Source of the DNA: an uncultured Chitinophaga sp.
Lineage (GTDB): Bacteria > Bacteroidota > Bacteroidia > Chitinophagales > Chitinophagaceae
Length of the DNA stretch: 64,000 bases
Direction: 5' to 3'
Assembly: GCF_946479755.1 (NCBI RefSeq)
Contig: NZ_CAMLHC010000010.1
Location: 1-64,000, forward strand
Below are positions 18,424 to 25,491 of this stretch, one piece after another. Each line of letters opens with the position of its first letter. The first letter of the stretch is position 1. A program made the position numbers and the translations under genes. The notes under the pieces are model-generated. The model was not told the DNA's origin, ran no database searches, and worked only from the letters and a program-made list of their open reading frames with translations.

Positions 18424-19383
18424 ATGACCACGTCCCTTAAACGAGAACGGTATACTCCCTATATCACTTTCTCCCGTGAGGAATGGGCAGAGACAAGCGG
18501 TGACGCGCTGCTCCAGCTGCAGGACTACTACGACCTGGAACAGCTGCACGGCATGAACGAACCGCTTACGCAGGAAGAAATCACCCAGATATACCTGCCG
18601 CTGGCCCACCTGCTCAATTTATACGTAAAATCATCACAGGCGCTGCATAAAGCCACCAGCAGCTTCCTCGGCAGCCGGGTGCTGAAAGTGCCTTATATCA
18701 TCGGCATCGCCGGCAGCGTGGCCGTAGGCAAAAGCACCACCGCCCGCGTACTGCAACGGCTGTTGCAGGCTTGGCCGGACCATCCGCGGGTGGACCTCGT
18801 CACTACCGACGGGTTCCTGTATCCCAACAAAACGCTGGAAGCCAATAATATCATGAACCGCAAAGGCTTCCCCGAAAGTTATGATATCAAAAGGCTGATC
18901 CATTTCCTGGCCGATGTAAAATCCGGCAAGGAACGCGTGGCAGCCCCGCTCTATTCCCACCTGGAATACGACGTGCTCCCCGGCCAGCTGCAGTGGATAG
19001 AACAACCCGACATCGTGATCGTAGAAGGTGTGAACGTACTGCAGGTAAGACCACGCCAGCAACAGAAAGACCCGGCCATCTTCGTGTCTGATTTCTTCGA
19101 TTTCTCCATTTATGTAGATGCCGCAGAAAAAGATATCCGTAAATGGTACATCTCCCGGTTTGAATCTCTACGGGCCACCGCCTTTCAGAACCCGGAGTCT
19201 TTCTTTCACCGCTACGCCCACCTGTCAGATACCGCCACGGTGGAACTGGCCACCCAGATATGGGAAGACATCAACAAACCCAACCTGGAACATAACATCG
19301 CTCCTACCCGCTACCGCGCCAGCCTGATCCTCGAAAAAGGACATCATCATTTTGTGCAGTCGGTAAAACTGCGGAAGACCTAA
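18424..19383 (+). CDS. coaA: Type I pantothenate kinase
   Basis: This 319-aa enzyme phosphorylates pantothenate in the first step of coenzyme A synthesis. The P-loop GSVAVGKST lies at about 97-105. Other family signatures are [40 protein letters not shown] and the C-terminal [14 protein letters not shown]...[10 protein letters not shown]. Length and order match E. coli CoaA. It is 7 bp after the aldehyde dehydrogenase, and a terminator follows. Confidence 0.96.
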   Translation: MTTSLKRERYTPYITFSREEWAETSGDALLQLQDYYDLEQLHGMNEPLTQEEITQIYLPLAHLLNLYVKSSQALHKATSSFLGSRVLKVPYIIGIAGSVAVGKSTTARVLQRLLQAWPDHPRVDLVTTDGFLYPNKTLEANNIMNRKGFPESYDIKRLIHFLADVKSGKERVAAPLYSHLEYDVLPGQLQWIEQPDIVIVEGVNVLQVRPRQQQKDPAIFVSDFFDFSIYVDAAEKDIRKWYISRFESLRATAFQNPESFFHRYAHLSDTATVELATQIWEDINKPNLEHNIAPTRYRASLILEKGHHHFVQSVKLRKT

Positions 19384-19414
19384 TCGTTTATTCATTAGCG
19401 TTATATGACAACCG

Positions 19415-19445
19415 GTCCGTGCTCAGCAGGCACGGACTATTTTTT
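19415..19445 (+). terminator. Terminator after coaA
   Basis: GTCCGTGC (19415-19422) pairs with GCACGGAC (19430-19437), then TATTTTTT. It lies inside the upstream extension of the next open frame, which supports starting that gene at 19477. Confidence 0.85.
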
Positions 19446-19476
19446 GCGTTATATTTGTTGCAAATCTTTCGCTGTC

Positions 19477-20211
19477 ATGCATATTCATTTTCTCCGCCAC
19501 GCTACCGTAGTGGTAGCATGGGGTACACATAAGATACTGGTCGACCCGATGCTCAGTCATAAAGACGCCCTCGACACCGTGCCCAACGCCGCCAACACCC
19601 GCCGCAATCCACTCATCGACCTGCCGCTCAGTCACACCGAGCTGGCAGCGCTGCTGGACACCATCGACGCAGTGATCGTCACACACCTCCACCGCGACCA
19701 CTGGGATGTGGCCGCGCAACAGCTGGTACCCAAACACCTGCCGCTGTTCTGTCAGCCTGAAGACGTGGAAAAGCTCACCGCACAAGGCTTCACACAGCTG
19801 ATCCCCGTTCACCACACCACCACCTGGGAAGGCATTCGTATATCCCGCACCGGTGGACAACACGGTACCGGTGACATCGGAAAACTGATGGCGCCCGTAT
19901 CCGGCTTCGTACTGGAAGAAGGCGCCGACCGCCTCTACATCGCCGGCGACACCATCTGGTGCGACGAAGTAAAAGCCGCGCTGGACCAGTACCAACCCAC
20001 CGACACCATCGTCAACGCCGGCGCCGCACAGTTCCTTACCGGCGACCCTATCACTATGACAGCAGAAGATGTGTTACAAGTGCTGCAACATCCCGCACAC
20101 ACCCGCGTAACCGCAGTGCATATGGAGGCTATCAATCATTGCTACCTGACAAAAGAAAAGCTGAAAGCCACTATCGGTGAGAGTTTCGGAGACAGATTGA
20201 TTGTTCCGTAA
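19477..20211 (+). CDS. MBL-fold metal-dependent hydrolase
   Basis: From the ATG at 19477 this is a 244-aa metallo-beta-lactamase-fold protein. The metal-binding signature HLHRDHWD (H-x-H-x-D-H) is present, as are IAGDTIWCDE and AVHMEAINHC near the end, which supply further ligands. It resembles the UlaG/YtnP-like 'L-ascorbate-6-phosphate lactonase' group of uncharacterised MBL hydrolases. An upstream ATG at 19405 is rejected because it precedes the coaA terminator. The substrate is unknown. Confidence 0.88.
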   Translation: MHIHFLRHATVVVAWGTHKILVDPMLSHKDALDTVPNAANTRRNPLIDLPLSHTELAALLDTIDAVIVTHLHRDHWDVAAQQLVPKHLPLFCQPEDVEKLTAQGFTQLIPVHHTTTWEGIRISRTGGQHGTGDIGKLMAPVSGFVLEEGADRLYIAGDTIWCDEVKAALDQYQPTDTIVNAGAAQFLTGDPITMTAEDVLQVLQHPAHTRVTAVHMEAINHCYLTKEKLKATIGESFGDRLIVP

Positions 20212-20219
20212 AATATTTT

Positions 20220-20250
20220 TTTGGAAGAATGAAATAATTATATACTTTTG
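20220..20250 (+). promoter_or_regulatory. Promoter of tRNA-Lys
   Basis: TTTG at 20220-20223, a 19-bp spacer and TACTTTTG (TAnnTTTG) at 20243-20250 match the Bacteroidota housekeeping promoter exactly. The tRNA begins 20 bp further on. Confidence 0.75.
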
Positions 20251-20270
20251 CGCTCCAATCAATTGAAAAC

Positions 20271-20343
20271 GATTCCGTAGCTCAGTTGGTAGAGCAATAC
20301 ACTTTTAATGTATGGGCCCTGGGTTCGAGTCCCAGCGGGATCA
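20271..20343 (+). tRNA. tRNA-Lys (anticodon TTT)
   Basis: This is a 73-nt cloverleaf without an encoded CCA. The acceptor stem is GATTCCG with CGGGATC (one T-G pair), the D arm GCTC/GAGC, the anticodon stem ATACA/TGTAT with loop CTTTTAA (anticodon TTT), and the T arm CTGGG TTCGAGT CCCAG. Its 3' end is the left attachment site of the 4-kb island. The gene stays intact because the inserted DNA restored the same 3' sequence. Confidence 0.97.
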
Positions 20344-20345
20344 CT
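20328..20345 (+). repeat. attL: tRNA-Lys 3' end, 18-bp direct repeat
   Basis: AGTCCCAGCGGGATCACT occurs here at the tRNA 3' end and again at 24283-24300. This pair brackets an AT-rich 4-kb block. A duplicated tRNA 3' end is the standard scar of a tyrosine-recombinase integration. Confidence 0.8.
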
Positions 20346-20366
20346 ACTAAATCATCAAAGGAAATT

Positions 20367-20404
20367 AAAGCCGCTTAAATCGTAGGATTTATGCGGCTTT
20401 TCTG
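20367..20404 (+). terminator. Terminator of tRNA-Lys (element side)
   Basis: AAAGCCGCTTAAAT (20367-20380) pairs with ATTTATGCGGCTTT (20387-20400) with one mismatch, followed by a short T-rich stretch. It belongs to the inserted DNA. Confidence 0.75.
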
Positions 20405-20444
20405 CTTTTACCATAGAAAGGTAAACCATATCAAACGAATCTGA

Positions 20445-20497
20445 AAGGATACAAAAAAGGATACACAAAACAGCTTATTTTTAGTGTATCCTTTTTT
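20445..20497. repeat. Left GGATAC repeat cluster with inverted repeat
   Basis: GGATAC occurs twice in direct orientation 12 bp apart (20447-20452, 20459-20464). A perfect 14-bp inverted repeat pairs 20453-20466 with 20484-20497. The 22-bp unit 20445-20466 matches 24215-24236 at 19 of 22 positions. Both copies lie just inside the element ends. They may be recombinase arm-binding or excisionase sites, or the stem may act as a terminator for the minus-strand operon. Confidence 0.55.
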
Positions 20498-20617
20498 CTA
20501 GAATATTTATAAATGTTAGATCTGTGTTGAACTGCGAAAACTTATGGCGATACAAGATGGTTCCTGATTTGGCAATCAGATTGTATCATTAATACTAAAA
20601 CAAGGTCAGTGTTGTAT

Positions 20618-22201
20618 TTATGATACAATTAAGCTTTGTCTTAATAAATTGTCCTTGATCATCTTGATTGTGTCAGGATCAAGACTACCTATTTTCCAAT
20701 TGGCTTTCCATTCGGCAATTCCATCATAGATGCAATGTTTGACAAAATTTAAGATAGTCTCAGAATTTGTCATAGTTCTCCAATGAGGATGTTGTTTGTT
20801 AATTAAAATCCCTAGTTCTTCTTTTGATGCTCTAAATCGAACTACTAAATAAGGCTCCCAAACTGACGATTCTGAGTTTATAATCACTGTGATTGTGATC
20901 CCTGCAATTTTTGCGGTATAAATGTCCCTTATTTCAGACGCAATGGTTCTCTCATAGTATTCTTCATTACTCAATTGGATGATTTCAGCAGGCAACACAT
21001 CTGTTTCTTGAACTGCAACAGAAAAACGAGGTGATTGCATTCCTTGAAAGAGATTTGAGACAATGCCCTTGAAGTCTATATCGTCTTCTTCATCTTCAGT
21101 TATTTCAGGTTTCCGATATTCTTCCGCGGCCTTTTTATAATCAGCTAGGGCAGCGAAAAGCTCGTTCTCCAAAATTTCTTCTTCATCCTCGGAAAAAAGA
21201 ATTTCATCTTTGGTGTGACTTACGTCGAAATTATCTAAGAAAATTTCTCCGAACAATCTTTGATTTACAAGGTTGTTTGTGCCCCCTTCCTGATCTCCAA
21301 ACAACCTATGCGGTCGATAGCTTTCGGGCCAACCTTGAATTACTCTTTGGGCTTGTAGCAAAGAGAACCCAGCATCTTTTCGGCTGCCTTTTTCAAGAAT
21401 CCCTGCGTGGCCATGAACCCGTTTTCCATTAACATAAAATACAAATTCTTTTAAGAATGGTCTGCCTGAATCATCTACTAATACCCGACTCATTATTTCA
21501 TCCTTCGACCATTTCAATGTCTCTCCTTGGAAGAAAAGAATAAGTTTTCCTTCAGCGAGATCATATCTATACATAGATCTGAGATATTGTTTTGTCTTGG
21601 ATGCAGTGCGCGACGGGATGCCTCGGTTTAGATCGTGAATTTTGACAATTGTATAATGTGCATCTTTATTGTCGATAAATGTAGTAGAGTATTTTATTGT
21701 TGCACTATCTTCAAGTTGTAGCTTTTCGGCTGGGGTTAATTCCCGATCAGTTACTTTTAATAATTCTTCTTTTATTACTTGCTTGCTGATAAGTTCAGCC
21801 AAATCAACGGTTACATGATATTCTTCGCTTGTCCCATATTTCTTGGTTCTTATTTCCCACCTATTGCCAAACCAGAAAGCTGCTGTTTTTAATCCTAAAC
21901 CATATTTGGATCTACCTTGAGAGTTAGCTGGTTTTTTTCCAATAGTGAGCGCTCTCGATAAGTCTTCATAATCCATTCCAATTGAATTATCCTCGATTTT
22001 TATATACCCGTCTTCGCCATTTTGATAGCTAATATTTACCGTGAGACAAGTACTTTCTTTTTGGTACAATTCATTGAGTAATCCTTCATTGTTCCTATAG
22101 GACTGGGTAGAGTTATCAACAAACTCAGCTAATGCATACCAAGCTTTGTATGATAATCTTTTATAGGAATCGATTACTTCATATCCTAATTTTAGTTCCA
22201 T
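20618..22201 (-). CDS. MORC/Hsp90-like GHKL ATPase of a restriction-type operon
   Basis: The 527-aa protein has an N-terminal GHKL ATPase fold: the Mg/ATP-binding helix motif EFVDNSTQS (26-34, catalytic Glu26 and Asn30), motif DNSIGMDYEDL (71-81) and lid motif GRSKYGLGLKTAA (96-108). The S5-like transducer region follows (about 170-330). The C-terminal third is acidic and unassigned (SEDEEEILENEL, ITEDEEDDIDF). This architecture is that of prokaryotic MORC/MutL-like ATPases described beside restriction-modification genes. It starts 4 bp after the nuclease candidate, so it is translationally coupled. It probably couples ATP-driven clamp closure to DNA cleavage, but that is inference. Confidence 0.82.
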   Translation of the reverse strand: MELKLGYEVIDSYKRLSYKAWYALAEFVDNSTQSYRNNEGLLNELYQKESTCLTVNISYQNGEDGYIKIEDNSIGMDYEDLSRALTIGKKPANSQGRSKYGLGLKTAAFWFGNRWEIRTKKYGTSEEYHVTVDLAELISKQVIKEELLKVTDRELTPAEKLQLEDSATIKYSTTFIDNKDAHYTIVKIHDLNRGIPSRTASKTKQYLRSMYRYDLAEGKLILFFQGETLKWSKDEIMSRVLVDDSGRPFLKEFVFYVNGKRVHGHAGILEKGSRKDAGFSLLQAQRVIQGWPESYRPHRLFGDQEGGTNNLVNQRLFGEIFLDNFDVSHTKDEILFSEDEEEILENELFAALADYKKAAEEYRKPEITEDEEDDIDFKGIVSNLFQGMQSPRFSVAVQETDVLPAEIIQLSNEEYYERTIASEIRDIYTAKIAGITITVIINSESSVWEPYLVVRFRASKEELGILINKQHPHWRTMTNSETILNFVKHCIYDGIAEWKANWKIGSLDPDTIKMIKDNLLRQSLIVS

Positions 22202-22205
22202 AGTG

Positions 22206-23057
22206 CTAGTTTATAGTATCAATGAAAAATTTGTTTGTTATTGTTTTGTATAAAAGTAGTTTAACGCCTGGGGGAAATGGATTCCTCGGGATTTTCATAT
22301 ACAACTTGCTCTTAGCGCTCATAAGCTGTACTCTGTAAGTTCCCATTTTATATTCAATATTTAAGGATCCCGCTGGAATTCCTGTTAATAAATCTGGCCG
22401 TTGTACTTCATATACTTCAAATCCAGTTGTGTCCTTGAGAAAAGTATAACCAGAATGGACATACGGATAATCACCACTTAATCTATATGTCTCAAAATCA
22501 TGAGAAGCTGTTTTGTAGATTTCAAAAACACAAATTTTAATACTAGGAAATTCAGATTGTAATTGACCTAACCGAGTTTGATGGTATGCGTCAAACATTA
22601 CTAAGACTTCAGGTGTGTTGTTAGTAAATAGATTTTTGAGCTGCGTAGTAAAACTACCTAAGCCATTATGATGTGTTTGACAATATTTTACTAGGCTATC
22701 TATGTCGTACCCGCAAGAAGTAAATACCCGTAGTTGTTTTCTTGTATGACCTAACGACGCCTTGGAGGCAAGTTCGACCTCTACAATTACCCACTTGCTA
22801 AAATCTTTACTTATAAGAAGGATGTCACCATCCGATGTCTCGCCAGCACTATTATTGAAAGTGTATTTTCCCTTTAAGGAATAGTAGCCATCGAATACCT
22901 CATCGGCATGTTTCAATATTCTGTTTTCTACATCAATTTCATAATAATTGTCTAAGGCTGCAATAGCTTGGTACCAGGATAATTCGTTGACAACTAATAT
23001 CTGTGCCATAGTTAGTTCTTTAAAATCTACCTTTTGATCCAAGGATGTAATTTTCAT
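22206..23057 (-). CDS. Candidate PD-(D/E)XK-type restriction nuclease
   Basis: I do not recognise the family of this 283-aa protein. The segment around 76-108 has the order expected of a PD-(D/E)XK core: SDGDILL (Asp76/Asp78), a beta strand, then VIVEVELAS (Glu93, Glu95) and a following helix with TRKQLRVF (Gln108). The third residue is Glu rather than Lys (ExE), a known variation. A second strand-rich domain fills 140-283. The first ATG overlaps the methyltransferase 3' end by 38 bp; a second Met (at 23009) would avoid the overlap and keep the core. Its place between a DNA methyltransferase and a GHKL ATPase is the main support for a nuclease role. Confidence 0.6.
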   Translation of the reverse strand: MKITSLDQKVDFKELTMAQILVVNELSWYQAIAALDNYYEIDVENRILKHADEVFDGYYSLKGKYTFNNSAGETSDGDILLISKDFSKWVIVEVELASKASLGHTRKQLRVFTSCGYDIDSLVKYCQTHHNGLGSFTTQLKNLFTNNTPEVLVMFDAYHQTRLGQLQSEFPSIKICVFEIYKTASHDFETYRLSGDYPYVHSGYTFLKDTTGFEVYEVQRPDLLTGIPAGSLNIEYKMGTYRVQLMSAKSKLYMKIPRNPFPPGVKLLLYKTITNKFFIDTIN

Positions 23058-23904
23058 TTAATTCTACAGCAAGCCAATTTCTATTTAACAATTCTGCGGC
23101 TTGTCCTGTAGTATTACTACCACCAAAAGGGTCTAATACAAGATCGTTTTCAGAAGTGAGAAGCTTGATAAAAAAATTGGGTATATCAATTGGCATTCTT
23201 GCGGGATGGGGCTCAAGACTATTCGCACGGCAGTAATTTAAATAATCATTGTAAGACTGAGTATTTGACGAAACTAATACATTTGATGGGATAGCCCCAC
23301 TATTATCTATTAAAAACGATTCTTGGCCAATTTTATGCTCAGATGGCCGTTTCCCTGAATTGTACTTCTTGTTTTTAATGAGTTTCTTCATGGACTCACT
23401 ATATTCAGTAAGCACATTTCGGTTGTCAGCTTTGGGATTTTTTGACTTACTCATCCACCAAATGTGAGTAAAAGAATCCTTTACTCGGACTCTTTCAACA
23501 TTTACCCACTGAGCGGGACTAGGTAATTTGGCCAAATTGTACCAAATGAACTGCTGGCATAAATTTAGATTCGAGGTTTTAAGGATAGATAATAACGTTT
23601 CAATAGCTAATGTTGACATTGCAGGTATACCTTCCACCCAAGAGTTTCCTACTTCAATGACTATTGAACCATCATCACTTAAGTAATCAACCAATTCAGA
23701 GGTAATATCAGTCAACCATCTTATGTATTCTTCTCCTTGAAGATTGCCATATTTTTTCTTGCGATTTAATGGAAATGGAGGGGAGGTGAAGATTAAATTC
23801 ACCTTTCCTTTGTATTTCTCAGTTTTCGATGATTTAAGAAAATCTTCTATTTTGCCTTGGTAGAAAGTTCCTTTGCTCGTTTGGTAAGCAACTTTAATTC
23901 CCAT
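23020..23904 (-). CDS. Site-specific DNA methyltransferase, beta class, probably N4-cytosine
   Basis: The 294-aa protein has the catalytic motif IV TSPPF (40-44) near the N-terminus and the SAM-binding motif I DPFGGSNTTG (258-267) near the C-terminus. That order defines beta-class amino-methyltransferases. TSPP[YF] is typical of N4-cytosine enzymes, whereas adenine enzymes usually have DPPY. WVNVERVRVKDSFTHIWWMSK is the usual segment between them. Target recognition probably lies at about 150-230. It is the first gene of the operon and would protect host DNA against the downstream nuclease. A CAAGTA-N7-TACTTG inverted repeat lies just upstream. N6-adenine activity cannot be excluded. Confidence 0.87.
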   Translation of the reverse strand: MGIKVAYQTSKGTFYQGKIEDFLKSSKTEKYKGKVNLIFTSPPFPLNRKKKYGNLQGEEYIRWLTDITSELVDYLSDDGSIVIEVGNSWVEGIPAMSTLAIETLLSILKTSNLNLCQQFIWYNLAKLPSPAQWVNVERVRVKDSFTHIWWMSKSKNPKADNRNVLTEYSESMKKLIKNKKYNSGKRPSEHKIGQESFLIDNSGAIPSNVLVSSNTQSYNDYLNYCRANSLEPHPARMPIDIPNFFIKLLTSENDLVLDPFGGSNTTGQAAELLNRNWLAVELNENYILGSKGRF

Positions 23905-23923
23905 ATTTAAATTTCAGGTAAAT

Positions 23924-23942
23924 CAAGTAATTTTTCTACTTG
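23924..23942. promoter_or_regulatory. Inverted repeat CAAGTA-N7-TACTTG upstream of the methyltransferase
   Basis: Six-base perfect arms (23924-23929, 23937-23942) lie 20 bp before the methyltransferase start. Restriction-modification operons often use such an operator, bound by a controller protein or by the methyltransferase itself. No controller gene is visible here. Confidence 0.35.
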
Positions 23943-24214
23943 AGGTTAAGTTTCAGATGTAAATCTAAATGATTTAATGTTTAATTCTTTAATTTAGGTG
24001 TATTTTTCTGTTTTTTTATCTAAAATTAGGAAGCTAGTTTGAGACTTTGAATCAAACAGATTCATTTTTAATCTGAATTCTCTATTATTAGTGTACAATG
24101 CATAGTTAATTGGTATGATATTTTTCGCTTATTTTATGCGGATTTAGCATTCTTTTCGTATATCTTTACAGTGTATAAGTTCTTTACAGTCCGTTACAAA
24201 ATAAGCTATTCCGG

Positions 24215-24236
24215 AAGGATACAAATTCGGATACAC
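24215..24236. repeat. Right GGATAC repeat unit
   Basis: Two GGATAC copies 12 bp apart (24217-24222 and 24229-24234) sit in a 22-bp unit that matches 20445-20466 except for three adjacent bases. It lies 47 bp inside attR. Confidence 0.55.
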
Positions 24237-24282
24237 TAGCTAAAAAATCCTTGGAAAATAGCGGTAATTAAGCCATTGATAT

Positions 24283-24300
24283 AGTCCCAGCGGGATCACT
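24283..24300 (+). repeat. attR: duplicated 18-bp tRNA-Lys 3' end
   Basis: An exact copy of 20328-20345 stands alone, with no tRNA body in front of it. A strong terminator follows (24313-24352); it was presumably the original terminator of tRNA-Lys. Confidence 0.8.
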
Positions 24301-24312
24301 GGATAAAGATTG

Positions 24313-24352
24313 AAACCCGTCTCTAAATTACAGAGACGGGTTTTTCTTTTTT
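24313..24352 (+). terminator. Original terminator of tRNA-Lys, right of attR
   Basis: AAACCCGTCTCT (24313-24324) pairs perfectly with AGAGACGGGTTT (24332-24343), then TTCTTTTTT. There is no gene before it in its present position except the att remnant. Between here and 24615 I see no gene. Confidence 0.85.
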
Positions 24353-24615
24353 ATTATGTATTTAGTAGATGTTTTAATTACCTGGATCGGTTCACACAAC
24401 AGGATTTTGCATAGTGAACATACAAAGTCGCATGTACATCTGTCTAAAATCCAAAGGTATTAAAATGGGTATCATTAACACTGCCAGGCGTACCATTTGA
24501 CCGTTGCTGAAAAAGCAAATGCCCAGCTATGAATTTCATCAATCCATAAAGTAATTCATCCCTGAACAAGGCTTCCTAACGGATTTGTGCTTCAGGAACA
24601 TCCATTTATAGGTTC

Positions 24616-25005
24616 TTATCGCTGCTGAGCTGCGCTTTTTATCACATGTAAAACATTCTCGGCCCAGTGTCGAACATCCCGGCAGTAGGTGGCAGCATTC
24701 GAGGTATTAATACTTAGTATATCTATTTCCCAATCGAATTGATTCAGTTTTTCTTGCTGCTTATTTTCAATATTGCCCTGCTTATTTTTAATAAATTGTT
24801 TCGGGGATACTCCTTCATAAAGGAAACCCTCGAGTAATCTGACTGCCTCAGGAAAATATTCAGGACTATAACCATCTGTTTGCAGCATATACGTGATTAC
24901 AAGTAAATGATGAACTTCAAAATAAGATGGAACGGAAAATTCTATTGCCAGGCAATCATAAAACTTTCGTTTCCACAATTCATCTATGGTAGTCCTTGTT
25001 TCCAT
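24616..25005 (-). CDS. DUF5946-like small protein
   Basis: The 129-aa protein has the pattern FEVHHLLVITYMLQTDGYSPE, which resembles the conserved HxLTVDAYxLQHP segment I associate with DUF5946 proteins, and ends with CRDVRHWAENVLHVI. The Cys-rich start usual for that family seems missing. No function is known. It lies just outside attR in low-GC DNA, with no close partner on its strand. Confidence 0.6.
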   Translation of the reverse strand: METRTTIDELWKRKFYDCLAIEFSVPSYFEVHHLLVITYMLQTDGYSPEYFPEAVRLLEGFLYEGVSPKQFIKNKQGNIENKQQEKLNQFDWEIDILSINTSNAATYCRDVRHWAENVLHVIKSAAQQR

Positions 25006-25491
25006 TTTAAAGTGTTACAACTGCCGGTAAAATAAGATTTTTCTGTTAAAAAGCTAGTTTAACATTAAGCTACAGATATCATGAAATATTTGTCAGCTTT
25101 CTTAGATCGTATACAAAAGGATTCGATTTTTGTCTCATAAAGTTCACAGACAACTTATAAACCTCGCGCTAGTCGTGGGGTTTTATGTTTTTTTAGTTGA
25201 GCGTTTAGTCGAGTTCCTTTTGTATAACCCCAATTCTTTCCCGTACTTTATACAGGGTAAATCAGCTTTTACCGATATACAGAATATCTATTTTAGAATG
25301 AAGCCCATGTTTAATGTTAACCCCGGCTATGCTATTTTGTATCTGCCATAACAACATATGACCATCATATCTTCTGCAAGACAATTGCAGTACTCTCTTT
25401 TATTTTTGAACCCAAACCTTAGTATTCGCATAAATAATGTAATAATCTTTGAAGATTTAACCCTCTTTTTCAATTCAATTTCCAAACAGTT
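25006..25491. other. 486-bp gap with one hairpin
   Basis: No convincing gene is present. A TTG-initiated 73-codon frame at 25130-25351 has a hydrophobic N-terminus, but it contains a terminator-like hairpin and has no neighbour support. The leader of the following lipoprotein gene is probably in the last 100 bp. Confidence 0.45.
25159..25183 (+). terminator. Isolated terminator-like hairpin
   Basis: AAACCTCGCG and CGTGGGGTTT form a 10-bp stem with two G-T pairs and a 5-nt loop, followed by TATGTTTTTTTA. No plus-strand gene stands upstream, so it may be left over from a lost gene. Confidence 0.4.

Larger units (their letters stand above)
23905..24282. other. AT-rich non-coding leader of the island
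   Basis: I see no gene in these 378 bp. They should contain the promoter of the minus-strand methyltransferase operon, a small inverted repeat at 23924-23942 and the right GGATAC repeat. Base composition is as AT-rich as the island genes. Confidence 0.6.
20328..24300. mobile_element. tRNA-Lys-integrated defence-type island without an integrase
   Basis: The element is bounded by an 18-bp direct repeat of the tRNA-Lys 3' end. It is clearly more AT-rich than the core genes to its left. It carries three minus-strand genes (DNA methyltransferase, PD-(D/E)XK-like protein, GHKL ATPase) and nothing else. Each att copy is followed by its own terminator hairpin (20367-20402 and 24313-24352), as expected if the incoming DNA replaced the tRNA 3' end and the original terminator was pushed to the right. 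No recombinase lies inside, so it is either mobilised in trans or a reduced remnant. Shared GGATAC repeats lie near both inner ends. Confidence 0.75.

Noticed and set aside
25130..25351. A 73-codon frame with a hydrophobic start
   Set aside because: It begins with TTG, holds a terminator-like hairpin (25159-25183) and has no neighbour or family support.
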